Assembly: GCF_001552155.1 (NCBI RefSeq)
Contig: NZ_BCQQ01000078.1
Coordinates: 1 to 34,590 of the forward strand
From: Actinomadura formosensis NBRC 14204
GTDB taxonomy: Bacteria > Actinomycetota > Actinomycetes > Streptosporangiales > Streptosporangiaceae
DNA: 34,590 nucleotides
Direction of reading: 5' to 3'
Below are positions 34,252 through 34,590 of this stretch, piece after piece (positions within the stretch are counted from its first letter, which is position 1; each line of letters begins with the position of its first letter). Below the pieces are notes generated by a model that did not search any database, had not been told where the DNA came from, and worked only from the letters and a program-made list of their open reading frames with translations. The translations under genes and the position numbers were made by a program.

Positions 34252-34590
34252 TCAGAGCCCGCCTTTGCTTTCGAGGCGGAGGAACGCCTTGGCGAGCGGC
34301 TGGGCGGTCAGCTCCACCTGCCAGGCGCGGGCCCCGAGCTCGCGCAGCGCGGCGCCGATCGCGGACGCCGACGGCTCCGGCGGCGGCGTCCAGGCCAGCC
34401 GGCGGACGTAGTCGGGCTGGACGAGGTTCTCCGACGGCATCGAGTGCTCGTCGGCGAGCGCGGCGACGACGGCGCGGGCGGCGGTGAGCCGCCTGGCGGC
34501 CTCCGGGTCGCGGTCGGCCCAGCGGTGCGCGGGCGGCGGCCCGTCCCCGGGCAGGCTGGGCTCCGGCAGCGCCCGGTCGGGCAGCTCGCG
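34252..34590 (-). CDS. rnd: Ribonuclease D, C-terminal part (HRDC domain)
   Basis: The last 112 residues of a protein cut by the right edge: PPPAHRWADRDPEAARRLTA, then AVVAALADEHSMPSENLVQP and DYVRRLAWTPP, ending ELTAQPLAKAFLRLESKGGL and stop. This matches the C-terminal HRDC-type region of actinobacterial ribonuclease D, a 3'-5' exoribonuclease acting in tRNA and other RNA 3'-end trimming. The catalytic DEDD domain would lie beyond the window. Its 3' end is 38 bp from the efeU iron box. Confidence 0.82.
   Translation of the reverse strand, partial: RELPDRALPEPSLPGDGPPPAHRWADRDPEAARRLTAARAVVAALADEHSMPSENLVQPDYVRRLAWTPPPEPSASAIGAALRELGARAWQVELTAQPLAKAFLRLESKGGL

Overview
The window is GC-rich, densely packed actinobacterial chromosome. 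GTG starts are frequent, genes often overlap by 1-4 bases, and strong G-rich ribosome binding sites are common. The mix of genes (AcnA, Dxs with a divergent type I IPP isomerase, FprA-type reductase, FadA/FadB pair, ribonuclease D, a 120-residue family ending in PLPDL) fits Streptosporangiales/Thermomonosporaceae, probably Actinomadura or a close relative. That placement is inference; there is no rRNA or plasmid marker here. From memory, acnA, dxs, an amino acid permease, fadAB and rnd also lie near each other in Streptomyces, so most of the window looks like conserved core chromosome with a few accessory inserts.

Layout. 1-4102: hydroxysqualene synthase HpnC (cut by the left edge), an aminoglycoside-phosphotransferase-like kinase, a DUF2804 protein and a Tat-exported protein. 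4103-7271: aconitase with a promoter overlapped by two palindromes, and a strong terminator. 7360-9246: a small membrane protein, a LysE-type exporter and an aldo/keto reductase. 9251-12141: an inserted segment bounded by 61-bp inverted repeats (60/61 identical) that belong to two decayed, outward-facing IS701-type copies; it carries an IS630 fragment and a divergent NmrA-like reductase/TetR pair. 12175-14568: a TSUP transporter, Mug-type DNA glycosylase, Uma2 nuclease-like protein and ASCH protein. 14842-17485: idi and dxs, divergent. 17533-18621: an unrecognised two-gene locus encoding a protein built of six near-identical 20-21-residue helical repeats and a second alanine/leucine-rich helical protein, with an upstream inverted repeat and an intergenic hairpin. 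18632-22112: a hypothetical protein, ferredoxin-NADP reductase, amino acid permease and a terminator. 22132-27427: fadB/fadA, divergent from an acyl-CoA synthetase across a control region with two related operator-like sites. 27424-32863: a two-component system divergent from a lipoprotein-MacA-MacB type export operon, with a 9-bp inverted repeat between them. 32942-34590: a hypothetical protein, an iron-box-controlled FTR1/EfeU permease and the C-terminal end of ribonuclease D.

How it works together. Dxs, Idi and HpnC belong to isoprenoid and hopanoid supply. AcnA, FadA/FadB and the acyl-CoA synthetase are central carbon and fatty acid metabolism. The two-component system and MacAB-like operon form one probable envelope-stress or efflux unit. 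The most novel item is the repeat-protein locus at 17.5-18.6 kb, which matches no family I recognise and shows recent exact 186-bp internal duplication.
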